Positions 30,685 to 39,414 of a DNA stretch of 64,000 nucleotides are shown piece by piece. The first letter of the stretch is position 1; every line of letters begins with the position of its first letter. Under the pieces are notes generated by a model, which saw nothing but the letters and a program-made list of their open reading frames with translations, had not been told where the DNA came from and made no database searches. The stretch lies in contig NZ_FTPO01000002.1 in the NCBI RefSeq assembly GCF_900155915.1, positions 682,001 to 746,000 on the forward strand. The letters are read 5' to 3'. The position numbers and the translations under genes were made by a program. Source of the DNA: Microbacterium sp. RU33B (GTDB lineage Bacteria > Actinomycetota > Actinomycetes > Actinomycetales > Microbacteriaceae).

Positions 30685-30710
30685 CCCGTCGCCGTCCCCG
30701 CGGCGGGGTC
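30683..30710. terminator. Hairpin between convergent tetR and flavin reductase
   Basis: GACCC..CGCCG pairs with CGGCGGGGTC across a 6-nt loop with a 2-nt bulge. It occupies the 24-bp space between the two stop codons and slightly overlaps both genes. It lacks U-runs; a bidirectional terminator function is plausible. Confidence 0.45.
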
Positions 30711-31224
30711 AGTTCGCCGTCGGGGTCGGCGGGGTGGAGAACCGCCCGCGGTAGAACGTGATCGCCGGGATCTCCTCCTCGGTCACCGCGAGGTGGTCGA
30801 TGTCGAGGATGAAGATGGAGTGATCTCCGCTGACGATGATCTCGTCCGTGCGCCCCGAGAGGATGGCCGGGCAGTCTGCCAGGACGGGCACCCCGTCCGG
30901 TCCCGCCGTCCAGTCGACGCCTTCCAGTCGTTCGGCTCCGGTGAGGCCGGATGTCGCGAGACGCCGCGCGGTGTCCTCCTGCTCGTGCCCGAGGATGTGC
31001 ACCGCGATCCGCTGCGCATCGCGGAGGACGGAGAAGCTCGAGGACGTCGTGATCAGGCAGAACAGCACCTTCGCCGGATCGAGCGACACCGACGTGAACG
31101 AGTTGGCCGTGAGGGCGGCGTATTCGCCGGTCGCCGTCACGGCCGTGATGGCCGTCACGCCCGTCGGGAACTGACCGCACGCCTGGCGGAACGTCCGGGA
31201 GTCGAACGTCGTCTGCGGGATCAT
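30709..31224 (-). CDS. Flavin reductase (HpaC-like), FMN-binding split barrel
   Basis: A 171-residue NAD(P)H:flavin oxidoreductase. FRQACGQFPTGVTAITAV at the start, ALTANSFTSVSLDPAKVLFCL (flavin-binding motif) and the C-terminal FYRGRF are characteristic. It supplies reduced FMN or FAD to two-component monooxygenases. Four LLM oxidoreductases lie in the same predicted regulon and are candidate partners. The ATG at 31224 has GGAGG upstream and overlaps the VOC gene stop by 4 bp. Third gene of the minus-strand operon under operator B. Confidence 0.92.
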   Translation of the reverse strand: MIPQTTFDSRTFRQACGQFPTGVTAITAVTATGEYAALTANSFTSVSLDPAKVLFCLITTSSSFSVLRDAQRIAVHILGHEQEDTARRLATSGLTGAERLEGVDWTAGPDGVPVLADCPAILSGRTDEIIVSGDHSIFILDIDHLAVTEEEIPAITFYRGRFSTPPTPTAN

Positions 31225-32036
31225 CGCGCAACCTCCGTCGCGTCGGAGCGGGCCGGTTCGAGCAGCTCCCCTGTCAGCTGGATGAGACACACGGTGTGAC
31301 CCGCGGCATCGCGGATCAGCTGCAGCATCCCGTACGGGCTCTGGATGGGTCCGATGCCGACCTTGCCCCCGAGGGCGGGGACGCGCTCGACCGTGGCGCG
31401 GAGGTCTGTGACGCCGAGGTATGTGATCCACGCGGCCGGCAGCGGCGCGAGGTCGTTGTCCTCGAGCTCGAGGATGCCGGCGATCGGAACCCCTTCCGCG
31501 AGGAGGACCATGTACGGCCGGGCCGTCGCCGACAGTCGGTGCTCGGCGACGATGCCGAACAGCTCGGCGTAGAACCGGAGGGCGAAGGCGGTGTCGGCCG
31601 TCTGCAGCTCGTTCCAGCACAGGGCGCCCGCGGTGTTGACGGCCTCGATGCCCGGCCGCGCATCACCGTGGTAGAGGCCGAAGGCGGCGCCGAGCGGGTC
31701 CATCACGACGGCGCCGAGCCCGGCATCCGGCAGGTATCTCGGCGGGGTCAGGATCTCGCCCCCGAGCCCGACGGCGAGCTCCGACGACGAGGCGACGTCA
31801 TCGACGCCGAAGTACGTGATCCACCCCTGCGCGCGCCCGTCGTGCAGGGCGCCGGCGTCGGAGATCCCGGCGACATCGCGGCCGTCGAGGCTGCACATGC
31901 GGTACATCGTGCGACCCAGCCGCTCCTCGCGGATCGTCCACCCGAGCAGCTCCGCGTAGAACGCGCACGCGCGCTCGGGATCGGGGGTGCACAGCTCGAT
32001 CCAGATCGGCTCGCCTCGTCGAGTGCGGTCGGTCAT
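31221..32036 (-). CDS. Two-domain VOC (glyoxalase/bleomycin resistance-like) protein
   Basis: A 271-residue protein made of two tandem beta-alpha-beta-beta-beta VOC modules (residues ~8-125 and ~137-262). The first starts EPIWIELCTPDPERACAFYAELLGW. VOC folds can hold a divalent metal for isomerase, dioxygenase or hydrolase chemistry, or act as binding proteins; a complete metal triad is not evident to me. The start is the ATG at 32036, overlapping the crotonase stop. It is in an operon with crotonase and flavin reductase. Confidence 0.85.
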   Translation of the reverse strand: MTDRTRRGEPIWIELCTPDPERACAFYAELLGWTIREERLGRTMYRMCSLDGRDVAGISDAGALHDGRAQGWITYFGVDDVASSSELAVGLGGEILTPPRYLPDAGLGAVVMDPLGAAFGLYHGDARPGIEAVNTAGALCWNELQTADTAFALRFYAELFGIVAEHRLSATARPYMVLLAEGVPIAGILELEDNDLAPLPAAWITYLGVTDLRATVERVPALGGKVGIGPIQSPYGMLQLIRDAAGHTVCLIQLTGELLEPARSDATEVAR

Positions 32037-32776
32037 CGCGTGCCTTTCGTCGTGAGGGATGCTGCCGAGCGCACGATCGTGCGGGCGGAGGCGATGTACG
32101 CGTCGTCGGGCCGACCGGTCGAGCGACTGGATTCGACGACGTCGACGACCGCTCGCAGAGCGGACGGATCCAGATCGGCGAGGGAGTCCACGAGCGCGTC
32201 GACGGCGCCATCGAGCTCGGCCTCGGGGACGACCCGCGCCGCGAGCCCCGCGCGATGGGCTTCCTCTCCCGAGAGCGTCGACTGCCCCGTCAGCAGGGCG
32301 TAGGCCTGCGGGCGGGGGAGGAGCTGGGCGAGGACGTGTCCAACGCCGGCCGGGGCGAATCCGAACCGCACCTCGGGGAGGGAGAGGCGAGATTCTTCGG
32401 AGACGATCGGCAGATGTACCGCGGCGAGCAGACCGACGCCGAATCCGATGACCTTGCCCCGCACGGCGGACACGACCGGCACGGGGAGACGACGGATCGT
32501 ACCGACCACCTCGTCGCTCGCGCGCAGCTGGGCGGCGACGTCGTCCACCGACGCGTCCGCCAGCTCGGCGAACGAGCCCGTGTCCCACCCGCTGCAGAAG
32601 TGAGGACCCTCCATGTCGAGGCGCACGACGCCGCAGGCGGGGTCCGCCGCGGCCGCGCTCAGCGCATCGGCGAGTGCCGTCAGCGACTCCATCGTGAAGC
32701 TGTTGCCCCGCCCGCTGCCCGCGACGACAACGCGGATGACACGGCCGGACCGCTCGCGCCGTTGCGTGATGTCCAT
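32033..32776 (-). CDS. Enoyl-CoA hydratase/isomerase-family (crotonase) protein
   Basis: A 247-residue crotonase. The oxyanion-hole segments are MEGPHFCSGWDTGSF (~55-70) and RGKVIGFGVGLLAAV (~107-121). The hydratase glutamate in the second position is kept (LPEVRFGFAPAGVG), but the first (GGxxE in classical hydratases) is replaced in GFGVGLL, so simple hydration is uncertain. It is the first gene of the minus operon. The ATG at 32776 lies 6 nt after TATTAT, an excellent leaderless promoter overlapping operator B. Confidence 0.87.
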   Translation of the reverse strand: MDITQRRERSGRVIRVVVAGSGRGNSFTMESLTALADALSAAAADPACGVVRLDMEGPHFCSGWDTGSFAELADASVDDVAAQLRASDEVVGTIRRLPVPVVSAVRGKVIGFGVGLLAAVHLPIVSEESRLSLPEVRFGFAPAGVGHVLAQLLPRPQAYALLTGQSTLSGEEAHRAGLAARVVPEAELDGAVDALVDSLADLDPSALRAVVDVVESSRSTGRPDDAYIASARTIVRSAASLTTKGTR

Positions 32777-32782
32777 GTCGGC

Positions 32783-32788
32783 ATAATA
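32783..32788 (-). promoter_or_regulatory. -10 box of a leaderless crotonase operon
   Basis: TATTAT on the minus strand is followed by GCCGAC and the ATG at 32776, so transcription likely begins at the start codon. Operator B covers the upstream half of this box (32786-32788 shared), a position in which a repressor would exclude RNA polymerase. Confidence 0.7.
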
Positions 32789-32803
32789 CGTACCGGTCGG
32801 TAT
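32786..32803 (-). promoter_or_regulatory. Operator B of the TetR regulon (crotonase-VOC-flavin reductase)
   Basis: ATACGTACCGGTCGGTAT read on the plus strand. It is one of five aligned copies and the closest to a full palindrome over the central ACCGGT. It overlaps the -10 box of the minus-strand operon. Confidence 0.85.
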
Positions 32804-32850
32804 GAAAGTCCATCTTCTCTTCGCATCTGCTCGCCGCGCGCATCCGGCCG

Positions 32851-32879
32851 TTGACGGAGTTCCTACTGGTCGGTATGTT
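32851..32879 (+). promoter_or_regulatory. Sigma70-type promoter of the ABC importer operon
   Basis: TTGACG (32851-32856) and TATGTT (32874-32879) are separated by exactly 17 bp. The spacer is filled by operator C. A start near 32886 would leave a ~60-nt leader before the substrate-binding protein. Confidence 0.75.
32859..32876 (+). promoter_or_regulatory. Operator C of the TetR regulon (ABC importer operon)
   Basis: GTTCCTACTGGTCGGTAT. Its right half is identical to the consensus and its left half has two changes. It lies between the -35 and -10 boxes and covers the first three bases of the -10. Confidence 0.85.
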
Positions 32880-32947
32880 GTCGGCAAGCCCGAGTGCGCT
32901 TGCACCCGCTGCTCGCTTGTTCCGTCAATGGAGAAGGGACCACGTCG

Positions 32948-34486
32948 ATGATGATGAAACGCAGTTCGGCCCGGAGGGTCTGGGGTGCCCTTGCCGCCGC
33001 GGCGGTAGGCGCACTCCTGCTGAGCGCGTGCGGAGGCGGCGGAAGCGGCCCGGCTCCGAGTTCGTCCGGTGAGGCCGGCGAGCCCGGCGGCACCGTCAAG
33101 GTGCTGCTGGCCGCACAGCCCGCCACCCTCGACCCGATCGTCGGCGCTCGGTCCGGACAGGTGGTGTGGGCGACGATGCTCGAGCCCCTGATCGTCACCG
33201 ACCCCGACCTCGAGCTCACCGACGCGGGCATCATCACGAGCTGGGAGCGCACCGACGAGACGACGTGGACCTTCGGCGTCCGTCCCGACGTGGAGTTCAG
33301 CAACGGGGAGAAGGCGGATGCCGCCGCCGTGGCGAACACGATCCTGCTCTCCCGCGATGCCGAGCGCTCGCAGCTGAAGTCGTACTTCGGCAACGTCGAG
33401 TCGGCGGAGGCGACGGATGCGACCACGGTCGTGGTCAAGACCAAGCTCCCGCAGTACAACATCGCCGACCTCCTGACCACCGTCTACCTCGTCCCCCCGG
33501 CGTACTACGCCGAAGTGGGCACCGAGGGCTTCGCGCTGGAGCCGATCGGCACGGGACCCTACGTCCTCGACGAGGTGAAGGCCGGTCAGTCGATCGCGGT
33601 CGTCGCCAACGAGGACTACTGGGGCGACCAGCCGCTCAACGACGGCATCGTCTACACCTGGGCGAACGAGGCGGCGCAGCGCCTCGCGCTGGTGCAGAGC
33701 AAGGCCGTCGACATCGCGCTGGACCTTCCGCCCGTGCAGGCCGACCAGGCCGAGAGCGCGGGCCTCGAGGTCATCCGGACCACGACGGCGATGAAGATCA
33801 TCGCGTTCCTCGACTCGACCAAGGCGCCGTTCGACGACCCGCAGCTCCGCGAGGCCGCTGCCCTCGCGATCGATCGCGACGCGATCGTCTCCGGCATCTT
33901 CGACGGCCAGGCCGAAGCGGACGGCGGCCTTCTGAACGTGCGCCCCGGCCAGGAGCCGGCGGAGATCGTGACGGCGGATCCGGATGCCGCGGCCGAGCTC
34001 GTGTCGGGTTCGCCCGCCGTGCAGATCCACTACCCGGCCGCCCAGTACACGAACATCAAGGAGGTCGCCGAGGCCGTCGGCGGCAGCCTCGAGCAGGCCG
34101 GCTTCACCGTCTCGTACGAGGCGACCGACTATGGCACGCTGGTGGGACGCGTCATCGGACGCGAAGTGCCGGGGATCTCGATCTTCGCGGGCGTTCCGAA
34201 CGTGGCGACTCCCGACTTCTTCGCGAGCGGGTTCATGAAGTCGGCGTCCATCACCGGCAACTGCCCCGATCCGACGATCGATGAGATGGTGGCGACGGCG
34301 CTCCAGCAGGAGAGCGATGAAGCCGCTGCGGAGATCTACGAGGAGCTGAACACGATGGGCGTCGTCGAGAAGCACTGCTACGTGCCGCTCTACCGCCAGA
34401 TCTTCAACATCGCGACGCAGCCGAGCGTTCAGGGTGTCGTGTTCGGCCCCCTCAACACGCTCAACCTGACGAAGACCACGCTCTGA
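32948..34486 (+). CDS. ABC importer substrate-binding lipoprotein, SBP family 5
   Basis: A 512-residue extracellular lipoprotein. The signal peptide has a positive N-region (KRSSARR), a hydrophobic stretch and lipobox LLSAC with the lipidated C28. The family-5 (DppA/OppA) fold follows, with LEPLIVTDPDLELTD and FDDPQLREAAALAIDRDAI. This family binds peptides but also many non-peptide compounds such as opines, sugars and nickel chelates. The first of three consecutive ATGs (32948) is chosen; GAGAAGGGA lies 8 nt upstream. It heads an 11-gene operon, so its ligand is probably the pathway substrate. Confidence 0.93.
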   Translation: MMMKRSSARRVWGALAAAAVGALLLSACGGGGSGPAPSSSGEAGEPGGTVKVLLAAQPATLDPIVGARSGQVVWATMLEPLIVTDPDLELTDAGIITSWERTDETTWTFGVRPDVEFSNGEKADAAAVANTILLSRDAERSQLKSYFGNVESAEATDATTVVVKTKLPQYNIADLLTTVYLVPPAYYAEVGTEGFALEPIGTGPYVLDEVKAGQSIAVVANEDYWGDQPLNDGIVYTWANEAAQRLALVQSKAVDIALDLPPVQADQAESAGLEVIRTTTAMKIIAFLDSTKAPFDDPQLREAAALAIDRDAIVSGIFDGQAEADGGLLNVRPGQEPAEIVTADPDAAAELVSGSPAVQIHYPAAQYTNIKEVAEAVGGSLEQAGFTVSYEATDYGTLVGRVIGREVPGISIFAGVPNVATPDFFASGFMKSASITGNCPDPTIDEMVATALQQESDEAAAEIYEELNTMGVVEKHCYVPLYRQIFNIATQPSVQGVVFGPLNTLNLTKTTL

Positions 34487-34488
34487 GC

Positions 34489-35331
34489 ATGTCCGGCGCC
34501 ATCACCCCCGAGGAGGCGGTCGCCTTCGATCGCCTCCCCGGGGGGCGCCGTGACGACGTGATCCTCGATGTCCGCGACCTCGTCGTGGAGCACCGCAACC
34601 GCAGCACGGGCGAGATGTTCCGTGCCGTGGACGAAGTGAATCTGACCATCCGCGCCGGAGAGAGCGTCGCGATCGTCGGCGAGTCGGGTTCCGGCAAGAC
34701 GACGCTGGCGATGGCGGCCACGGGCCTCGGCCATCACACCAGCGGCGAGATCCGCCTGATCGGTCGAGTGCTCTCCAGCCTCGGCAAGCGAGAGATGCGG
34801 GCCCTCCGGCCCGAGGTCCAGGTCGTCTTCCAGGATCCGCACGGTTCGCTCGACCCGCGCCAGACGGTGCGGTCCGGATTCTCCGAGCTGCGCAGCCTGC
34901 AGCCGCAGCGCACGGGATGGACCGACGACATCGGTCTGCTCGAGCGCGTGCGGCTCGGACCGGAGATGCTCACGCGGTATCCCCATCAGCTCTCGGGTGG
35001 ACAGGCGCAGCGCGTCTGCATCGCCCGCGCCCTGCTCATGCGACCGTCGCTCATCGTGGCCGACGAGCCGACGTCCGGTCTGGACGTCTCGGTGCAGGCC
35101 GATGTGCTCGCCCTGCTCGCCACCGTGCGCGCCGAGACCGGCGCTGCTCTGCTCATGGTGAGCCACGACCTCGCGGTCGTGCGGTCGGTCTGCGAGCGCG
35201 TGCACGTGATGTACAAGGGACGCGTCGTGGAGTCCGGTCCGTCCGAGACGGTGTTCACGCAGCCCACCGACGACTACACGCGCCAACTGCTGGCAGCCAT
35301 GCCCGGCGCACGATGGAGGTCGCGGCGATGA
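34489..35331 (+). CDS. Peptide/nickel-type ABC importer ATP-binding protein (OppF/DppF-like)
   Basis: A 280-residue ATPase with Walker A GESGSGKTT, signature LSGGQAQRVCIA, Walker B LIVADEPTSGLD and SHDLAVV. The C-terminal DDYTRQLLAAMPG is the typical oligopeptide-transporter tail, although the usual Cys-rich 4Fe-4S tail is missing. It starts 2 bp after the binding-protein stop and overlaps the permease gene by 4 bp. It pairs with the second ATPase at 37224. Confidence 0.92.
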   Translation: MSGAITPEEAVAFDRLPGGRRDDVILDVRDLVVEHRNRSTGEMFRAVDEVNLTIRAGESVAIVGESGSGKTTLAMAATGLGHHTSGEIRLIGRVLSSLGKREMRALRPEVQVVFQDPHGSLDPRQTVRSGFSELRSLQPQRTGWTDDIGLLERVRLGPEMLTRYPHQLSGGQAQRVCIARALLMRPSLIVADEPTSGLDVSVQADVLALLATVRAETGAALLMVSHDLAVVRSVCERVHVMYKGRVVESGPSETVFTQPTDDYTRQLLAAMPGARWRSRR

Positions 35332-36326
35332 CCGATCGAACACGGGGTGTATCGGTGCAGACGAGCCCGCATCCCACGAGTGCGAAGCCCGCGAGCGGGG
35401 CGAGGAAGAACCCGACGCTGCGCCGCGTCGTGACGCGGGGCGCGACGCTGCTCATCACCCTTCTCGTCGCGCTGACGATGGCCTTCCTGCTCGGCCGGCT
35501 CTCCGGCGATCCGGTCGCGACGATCCTGGGACCCATGGCCTCGCCCGAGCAGCGCGAGGCGCTGCGGGTGGAGCTGGGGCTCGATCAGCCGCTGATCGTG
35601 CAGTACCTCCAGTACATGGGCGGGATCCTCACGGGAGACCTCGGCCAGTCGCTGCAGTTCTACCAGTCCAACGTCTCGCTCATCCTCGAGCGGCTGCCGT
35701 TCACGATCCAGCTCGTCGGGGCGGCGATGCTGCTCGCGATCGCGATCGGCGTTCCCCTCGGCGTCTTGGCGGCGACCCGCGAAGGCTCCGTCTGGGACCG
35801 CATCGCTTCGACGTTTGCGCTCATCGGCCAGTCCGTGCCGGTGTTCTGGATGGGGATGATGCTCATCATCCTGTTCGCCGTGCAGCTCGCGTGGTTGCCG
35901 GCGGGGCAGGCGGGCGACTTCCGCAACCTCATCCTCCCGGCATGCACGATGGCCCTGTATCCCATGGCGCAGATCGCACGGCTCACCCGCGCGGCCATGA
36001 GCGAGGCGCTCGTCGAGCCGTTCGTCGACTCGGCGCGGGCGCGCGGCATCCGATCGTCGTCCATCGTGTGGCGCCACGCGTTCAAGAACGCCATGATGCC
36101 GGTGCTGACGATCGTCGTGCTGCAGGCTGGCATCCTCCTGTCCGGAGCCGTCGCCGTCGAGTACGTGTACTCCTGGCCGGGCATCGGACAGCTCGCCCTC
36201 CAGGCCGTGCAGTTCCGCGACTTCCCGCTCGTGCAGGCCATCGTCGTCTTCGGCGCCGTGACGTTCGTGGTGCTCAATCTTCTCGTCGACATCGTGCACA
36301 CGATCGTCGACCCCCGGGTGAGGTGA
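35328..36326 (+). CDS. ABC importer permease (DppB/OppB-like)
   Basis: A 332-residue membrane protein with six predicted helices. Typical DppB features are the N-terminal helix followed by LGLDQPLIVQYLQYMGGILTGDLGQS (motif, ~75-100), the QSVPVFWMGMMLIILF segment, and the EAA loop RARGIRSSSIVWRHAFKNA that contacts the ATPase. The start at 35328 overlaps the previous stop (ATGA), with GGAGG upstream inside that gene. It forms the channel with the next permease. Confidence 0.93.
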   Translation: MTDRTRGVSVQTSPHPTSAKPASGARKNPTLRRVVTRGATLLITLLVALTMAFLLGRLSGDPVATILGPMASPEQREALRVELGLDQPLIVQYLQYMGGILTGDLGQSLQFYQSNVSLILERLPFTIQLVGAAMLLAIAIGVPLGVLAATREGSVWDRIASTFALIGQSVPVFWMGMMLIILFAVQLAWLPAGQAGDFRNLILPACTMALYPMAQIARLTRAAMSEALVEPFVDSARARGIRSSSIVWRHAFKNAMMPVLTIVVLQAGILLSGAVAVEYVYSWPGIGQLALQAVQFRDFPLVQAIVVFGAVTFVVLNLLVDIVHTIVDPRVR

Positions 36327-36330
36327 CGGC

Positions 36331-37227
36331 ATGACCGAGATGACCACGCAGACCGTGCGCGCGCTCGAGTCGTCGATGACGCGCAAGCCGCGCCGTCGCC
36401 GCCGCCCGAACGCCGTGTTCTGGCTCGCGCTCCCGCTCGTCGTGATCGCGGCGATCGTCGTGCTCCTGCCGCTCACCGGCCTCCTGCCCGGCACCGAGCA
36501 GAATCTCGCGGCCACCCGACTTCCGCCGGCCTTCGTCGAGGGCGGCAGCTGGGCCCACCCGATGGGAACGGACAAGCTCGGGCGGGACGTCTTCACCCAA
36601 CTCGTCGAGGCGGGATCGCTGACGCTCACGATCGGCGTCATCGGCGCGCTCGTCGCGATCGGACCGGGCACCTTGCTCGGCGTGCTCGCCGGCTACTATC
36701 GCGGCTGGGTCGATCGTGTCATCTCGATCCTCATCGATGCGCAGCTCGCGCTGCCGTTCGTGCTCGTCGCCCTCGCGATCATCTCGAGCACGGGCGGCGG
36801 GATGCTGGTGCTCTTCGTCGTGCTCGCGATCACCGGCTGGGCCCCCGTCGCCCGCGTGACGAGATCGGCGACGATGTCGATCCGCGAGCGTCAGTTCGTG
36901 CTCGGGCTGCACGCCGCGGGGGCGTCCGAGCCCCGCATCATCTTCCGGCACCTCGTACCGAACCTCGCGGGCACGGTCGTCGCCCTCGCGACTCTGCAGG
37001 TCGGCATCGCGATCCTCATCGAAAGCGCCCTGAGCTTCCTCGGGCTCGGCGTCCAGCCGCCTGCCATCAGCTGGGGATCGATGCTCGCGACGGGGCAGAG
37101 CGAACTCACCCAGTCGTGGTGGATCGCGGTCTTCCCGGGCGTCGCGATCACGCTCGTCGTCCTGCTCGTGAACCTCCTCGGCGACGCGCTGCTGACGACG
37201 TACGACCCACGGAAGAGGCAGCGATGA
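36331..37227 (+). CDS. ABC importer permease (DppC/OppC-like)
   Basis: A 298-residue membrane protein. A basic N-terminus (RKPRRRRRP) precedes the first helix (~28-50). HPMGTDKLGRDVFTQLVEAG is the standard DppC periplasmic motif, and the EAA loop is LGLHAAGASEPRIIFRHLVPN. About six helices in total. It begins 4 bp after the DppB-like gene and overlaps the second ATPase gene by 4 bp. Confidence 0.93.
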   Translation: MTEMTTQTVRALESSMTRKPRRRRRPNAVFWLALPLVVIAAIVVLLPLTGLLPGTEQNLAATRLPPAFVEGGSWAHPMGTDKLGRDVFTQLVEAGSLTLTIGVIGALVAIGPGTLLGVLAGYYRGWVDRVISILIDAQLALPFVLVALAIISSTGGGMLVLFVVLAITGWAPVARVTRSATMSIRERQFVLGLHAAGASEPRIIFRHLVPNLAGTVVALATLQVGIAILIESALSFLGLGVQPPAISWGSMLATGQSELTQSWWIAVFPGVAITLVVLLVNLLGDALLTTYDPRKRQR

Positions 37228-38015
37228 CGGCCCTGCTCAGCATCCGCGACCTGACGATCACGGCGCGGGTGCGCGACGACGACCTCACGCTCCTCGAGAA
37301 CGTCGACCTCGAACTCGAGCGCGGAGAGGTGATCGGACTCGTCGGCGAGTCGGGGAGCGGGAAGACCACGCTCGCGCGCTCGGTCATCGGCCTCGTCGAG
37401 CGCAACGTCAGCGTCGCGGGCGGCGAGATCGCCCTGGCCGGCCGCACCATCGTGAGCACCGCACACGACGATCGCCGCCGCGTGCGCGGATCCGAGGTCG
37501 GGATGGTGTTCCAGGATGCCTCGCGCTCCCTGAACCCGCTGATGAAGGTCAAGGCGAATCTGGCCGAAGTGCTCCACCGGCACGAGCCCGGGATCTCGCA
37601 CGCCGAGGTTCTGCGCCGCTCCACCGAAGTGCTGCATCAGATGCGCATCGAGGATGCCACGCGCGTGCTCGACGCCTACCCGCATCAGCTGTCCGGCGGA
37701 CTCCGCCAGCGGGTCGCGATCGGCCTCGCCGTCGTGACCAAGCCCGCCCTCGTCATCGCCGACGAATGCACGACCGCCCTCGATGTCACGACGCAGGCGA
37801 AGGTGGTCGAGCTCTTCCGCTCGCTCGTGGACGAACTGGGCGTCGGGCTGGTCTTCGTGACCCACGACCTGATGCTGGCGAGCGACCTGTGCGACCGCAT
37901 CGCGGTCATGAGCAAGGGACGCATCGTCGAGGTGGGCACGGCGGAGGACGTGATGGACCGCCCGCAGGACGACTACACCCGCCGACTTCTCGCGGCGATC
38001 CCGAGCTGGACCTGA
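37224..38015 (+). CDS. Peptide/nickel-type ABC importer ATP-binding protein (OppD/DppD-like)
   Basis: A 263-residue ATPase. Walker A GESGSGKTT, Q-loop VFQDASRSLNP, signature LSGGLRQRVAIG, Walker B LVIADECTTALD (Cys in place of the usual Pro) and THDLMLA are present. The ATG at 37224 overlaps the permease stop. With the other four genes it completes a family-5 importer. The Cys-for-Pro change after the Walker B Glu is a small oddity whose effect is not known. Confidence 0.92.
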   Translation: MTALLSIRDLTITARVRDDDLTLLENVDLELERGEVIGLVGESGSGKTTLARSVIGLVERNVSVAGGEIALAGRTIVSTAHDDRRRVRGSEVGMVFQDASRSLNPLMKVKANLAEVLHRHEPGISHAEVLRRSTEVLHQMRIEDATRVLDAYPHQLSGGLRQRVAIGLAVVTKPALVIADECTTALDVTTQAKVVELFRSLVDELGVGLVFVTHDLMLASDLCDRIAVMSKGRIVEVGTAEDVMDRPQDDYTRRLLAAIPSWT

Positions 38016-38034
38016 AAGCGACGACTGGACTCCG

Positions 38035-39414
38035 ATGACACAGACGCACGGGATCGGGGCGTACGCCGCCTATCTGCCCGCTCACTTCCTCGGCGACAAC
38101 AGCCTCGACGGTGCGTCGGATCGCGTGCCGGTGCGCGTCCGCAGCGTCGCCGCGTTCGATGAGGACGTCGTCACGATGGCCGTCGAGGCGCTCCGCCGGT
38201 TCCCTCTGGATGCCGACGGACACCTCGTGCTGGCGACGACCTCGGCCCCGTACGAGGTGAAGACGGCCGCGGGGATCGTGCACGAGGCCCTCGGCCTTCC
38301 TGCGGCGGTCGGCGCGACCGACCTGCACGGCAGTCGGGCCGGCGCCTCCGCGCTCGCGTTCGTCGTCGACCACGGCATGGTCGTCGTCGCGGCAGACGTG
38401 CGCACGTCGCGCTCCGGTGCGCCGGACGAGCTCGCCCAGGGCGATGCCGCGGCGGCCTTCTCGCCGGGTGCGGATGCAGCGGTGCTGCTGGCGCGCGCCG
38501 GACGCAGTGTCGAACTGCTCGACCGCTGGCGGCTCCCCGGTGAGCGGCACGATCGCGTGTGGGACGAGCGGTTCACCGCGGATGCGCTCGTCGCGGCGGC
38601 CCAGGAGGTCGTCGGCGAGACGCTGCGGACGGCCGGCCGCGAGAGCGTGGACCGCGTGGTCGTGTCGTCGCCGAACCCGCGTGCGGCCGTGGCCCTGCGC
38701 CGCGCGCTCGGGGGAGGGGGAGAGGATGCCGCGCTCGAGCGGCAGACGGGGTTCACGGGCGCCGCACACCCCGGGCTCCTGCTGGCCGCGGCGCTCGACG
38801 ACGCCGCCCCGGGCGACACGATCCTCCTCGTGTCGGCGGCGGAGGGGGCGGACGCCTTCCTCTTCGAAGTCGGCGCGGGAGTTCGCGCGGCGCGACTCGG
38901 TCCTGCCGTGAGCGCGCAGCTCGCGGAGCGTCGCGCGCTGTCGTACGGACGCTACCTGCGGTGGCGCGGGCTCATCGACGTCCAGGGACCCGCACGCCCC
39001 GCGTCCGCGGCCCCCGCGTCTCCGCCCATGCTGCGCCGTTCCGGATGGAAGCACCGTCTGGAGGGCAGCCGGTGCGAGAGCTGCGGCGCCGTCACCACTC
39101 CGCCCGCCCGCGGGTGCGCCGCCTGCGGTCACCTCGCGACCGCCGACGGGATGGTCGTCGAGCCGCTGCGGGACCGTGTCGCCCGCGTCGTGTCGGTGAC
39201 ACGCGACCATCTGACGACGATGCCCGAGTCGGAGGTCACCGTGGTGGTCGCCGACGTCGACGGGGGCGGTCGTCTGATCGCCTACGCGGCCGATGTCGAC
39301 CCCGACGAGGTGGAGGTCGGATCGCCCATGGTCTCGACGTTCCGGCGCCTGTGGACGACCGACGGCATCCACAACTACTTCTGGAAGCTCCGCCCTTCGA
39401 GTGAGGACCGCTGA
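38035..39414 (+). CDS. Thiolase-fold (HMG-CoA synthase-like) domain fused to a DUF35 zinc-ribbon/OB-fold domain
   Basis: A 459-residue fusion. Residues 1 to ~310 follow the KASIII/HMG-CoA synthase half-fold, but the nucleophile position in ATDLHGSRAGASAL is Ser100/Arg101 rather than Cys, so condensation chemistry is doubtful. Residues ~330-459 form a DUF35 acyl-CoA-associated domain with a zinc ribbon (Cys 347, 350, 361, 364) followed by an OB fold. DUF35 proteins partner thiolases and Ltp2-type aldolases. The gene is fused in operon with a thiolase (TGATG overlap), so it probably acts as its partner. Function beyond that is not known. Confidence 0.85.
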   Translation: MTQTHGIGAYAAYLPAHFLGDNSLDGASDRVPVRVRSVAAFDEDVVTMAVEALRRFPLDADGHLVLATTSAPYEVKTAAGIVHEALGLPAAVGATDLHGSRAGASALAFVVDHGMVVVAADVRTSRSGAPDELAQGDAAAAFSPGADAAVLLARAGRSVELLDRWRLPGERHDRVWDERFTADALVAAAQEVVGETLRTAGRESVDRVVVSSPNPRAAVALRRALGGGGEDAALERQTGFTGAAHPGLLLAAALDDAAPGDTILLVSAAEGADAFLFEVGAGVRAARLGPAVSAQLAERRALSYGRYLRWRGLIDVQGPARPASAAPASPPMLRRSGWKHRLEGSRCESCGAVTTPPARGCAACGHLATADGMVVEPLRDRVARVVSVTRDHLTTMPESEVTVVVADVDGGGRLIAYAADVDPDEVEVGSPMVSTFRRLWTTDGIHNYFWKLRPSSEDR

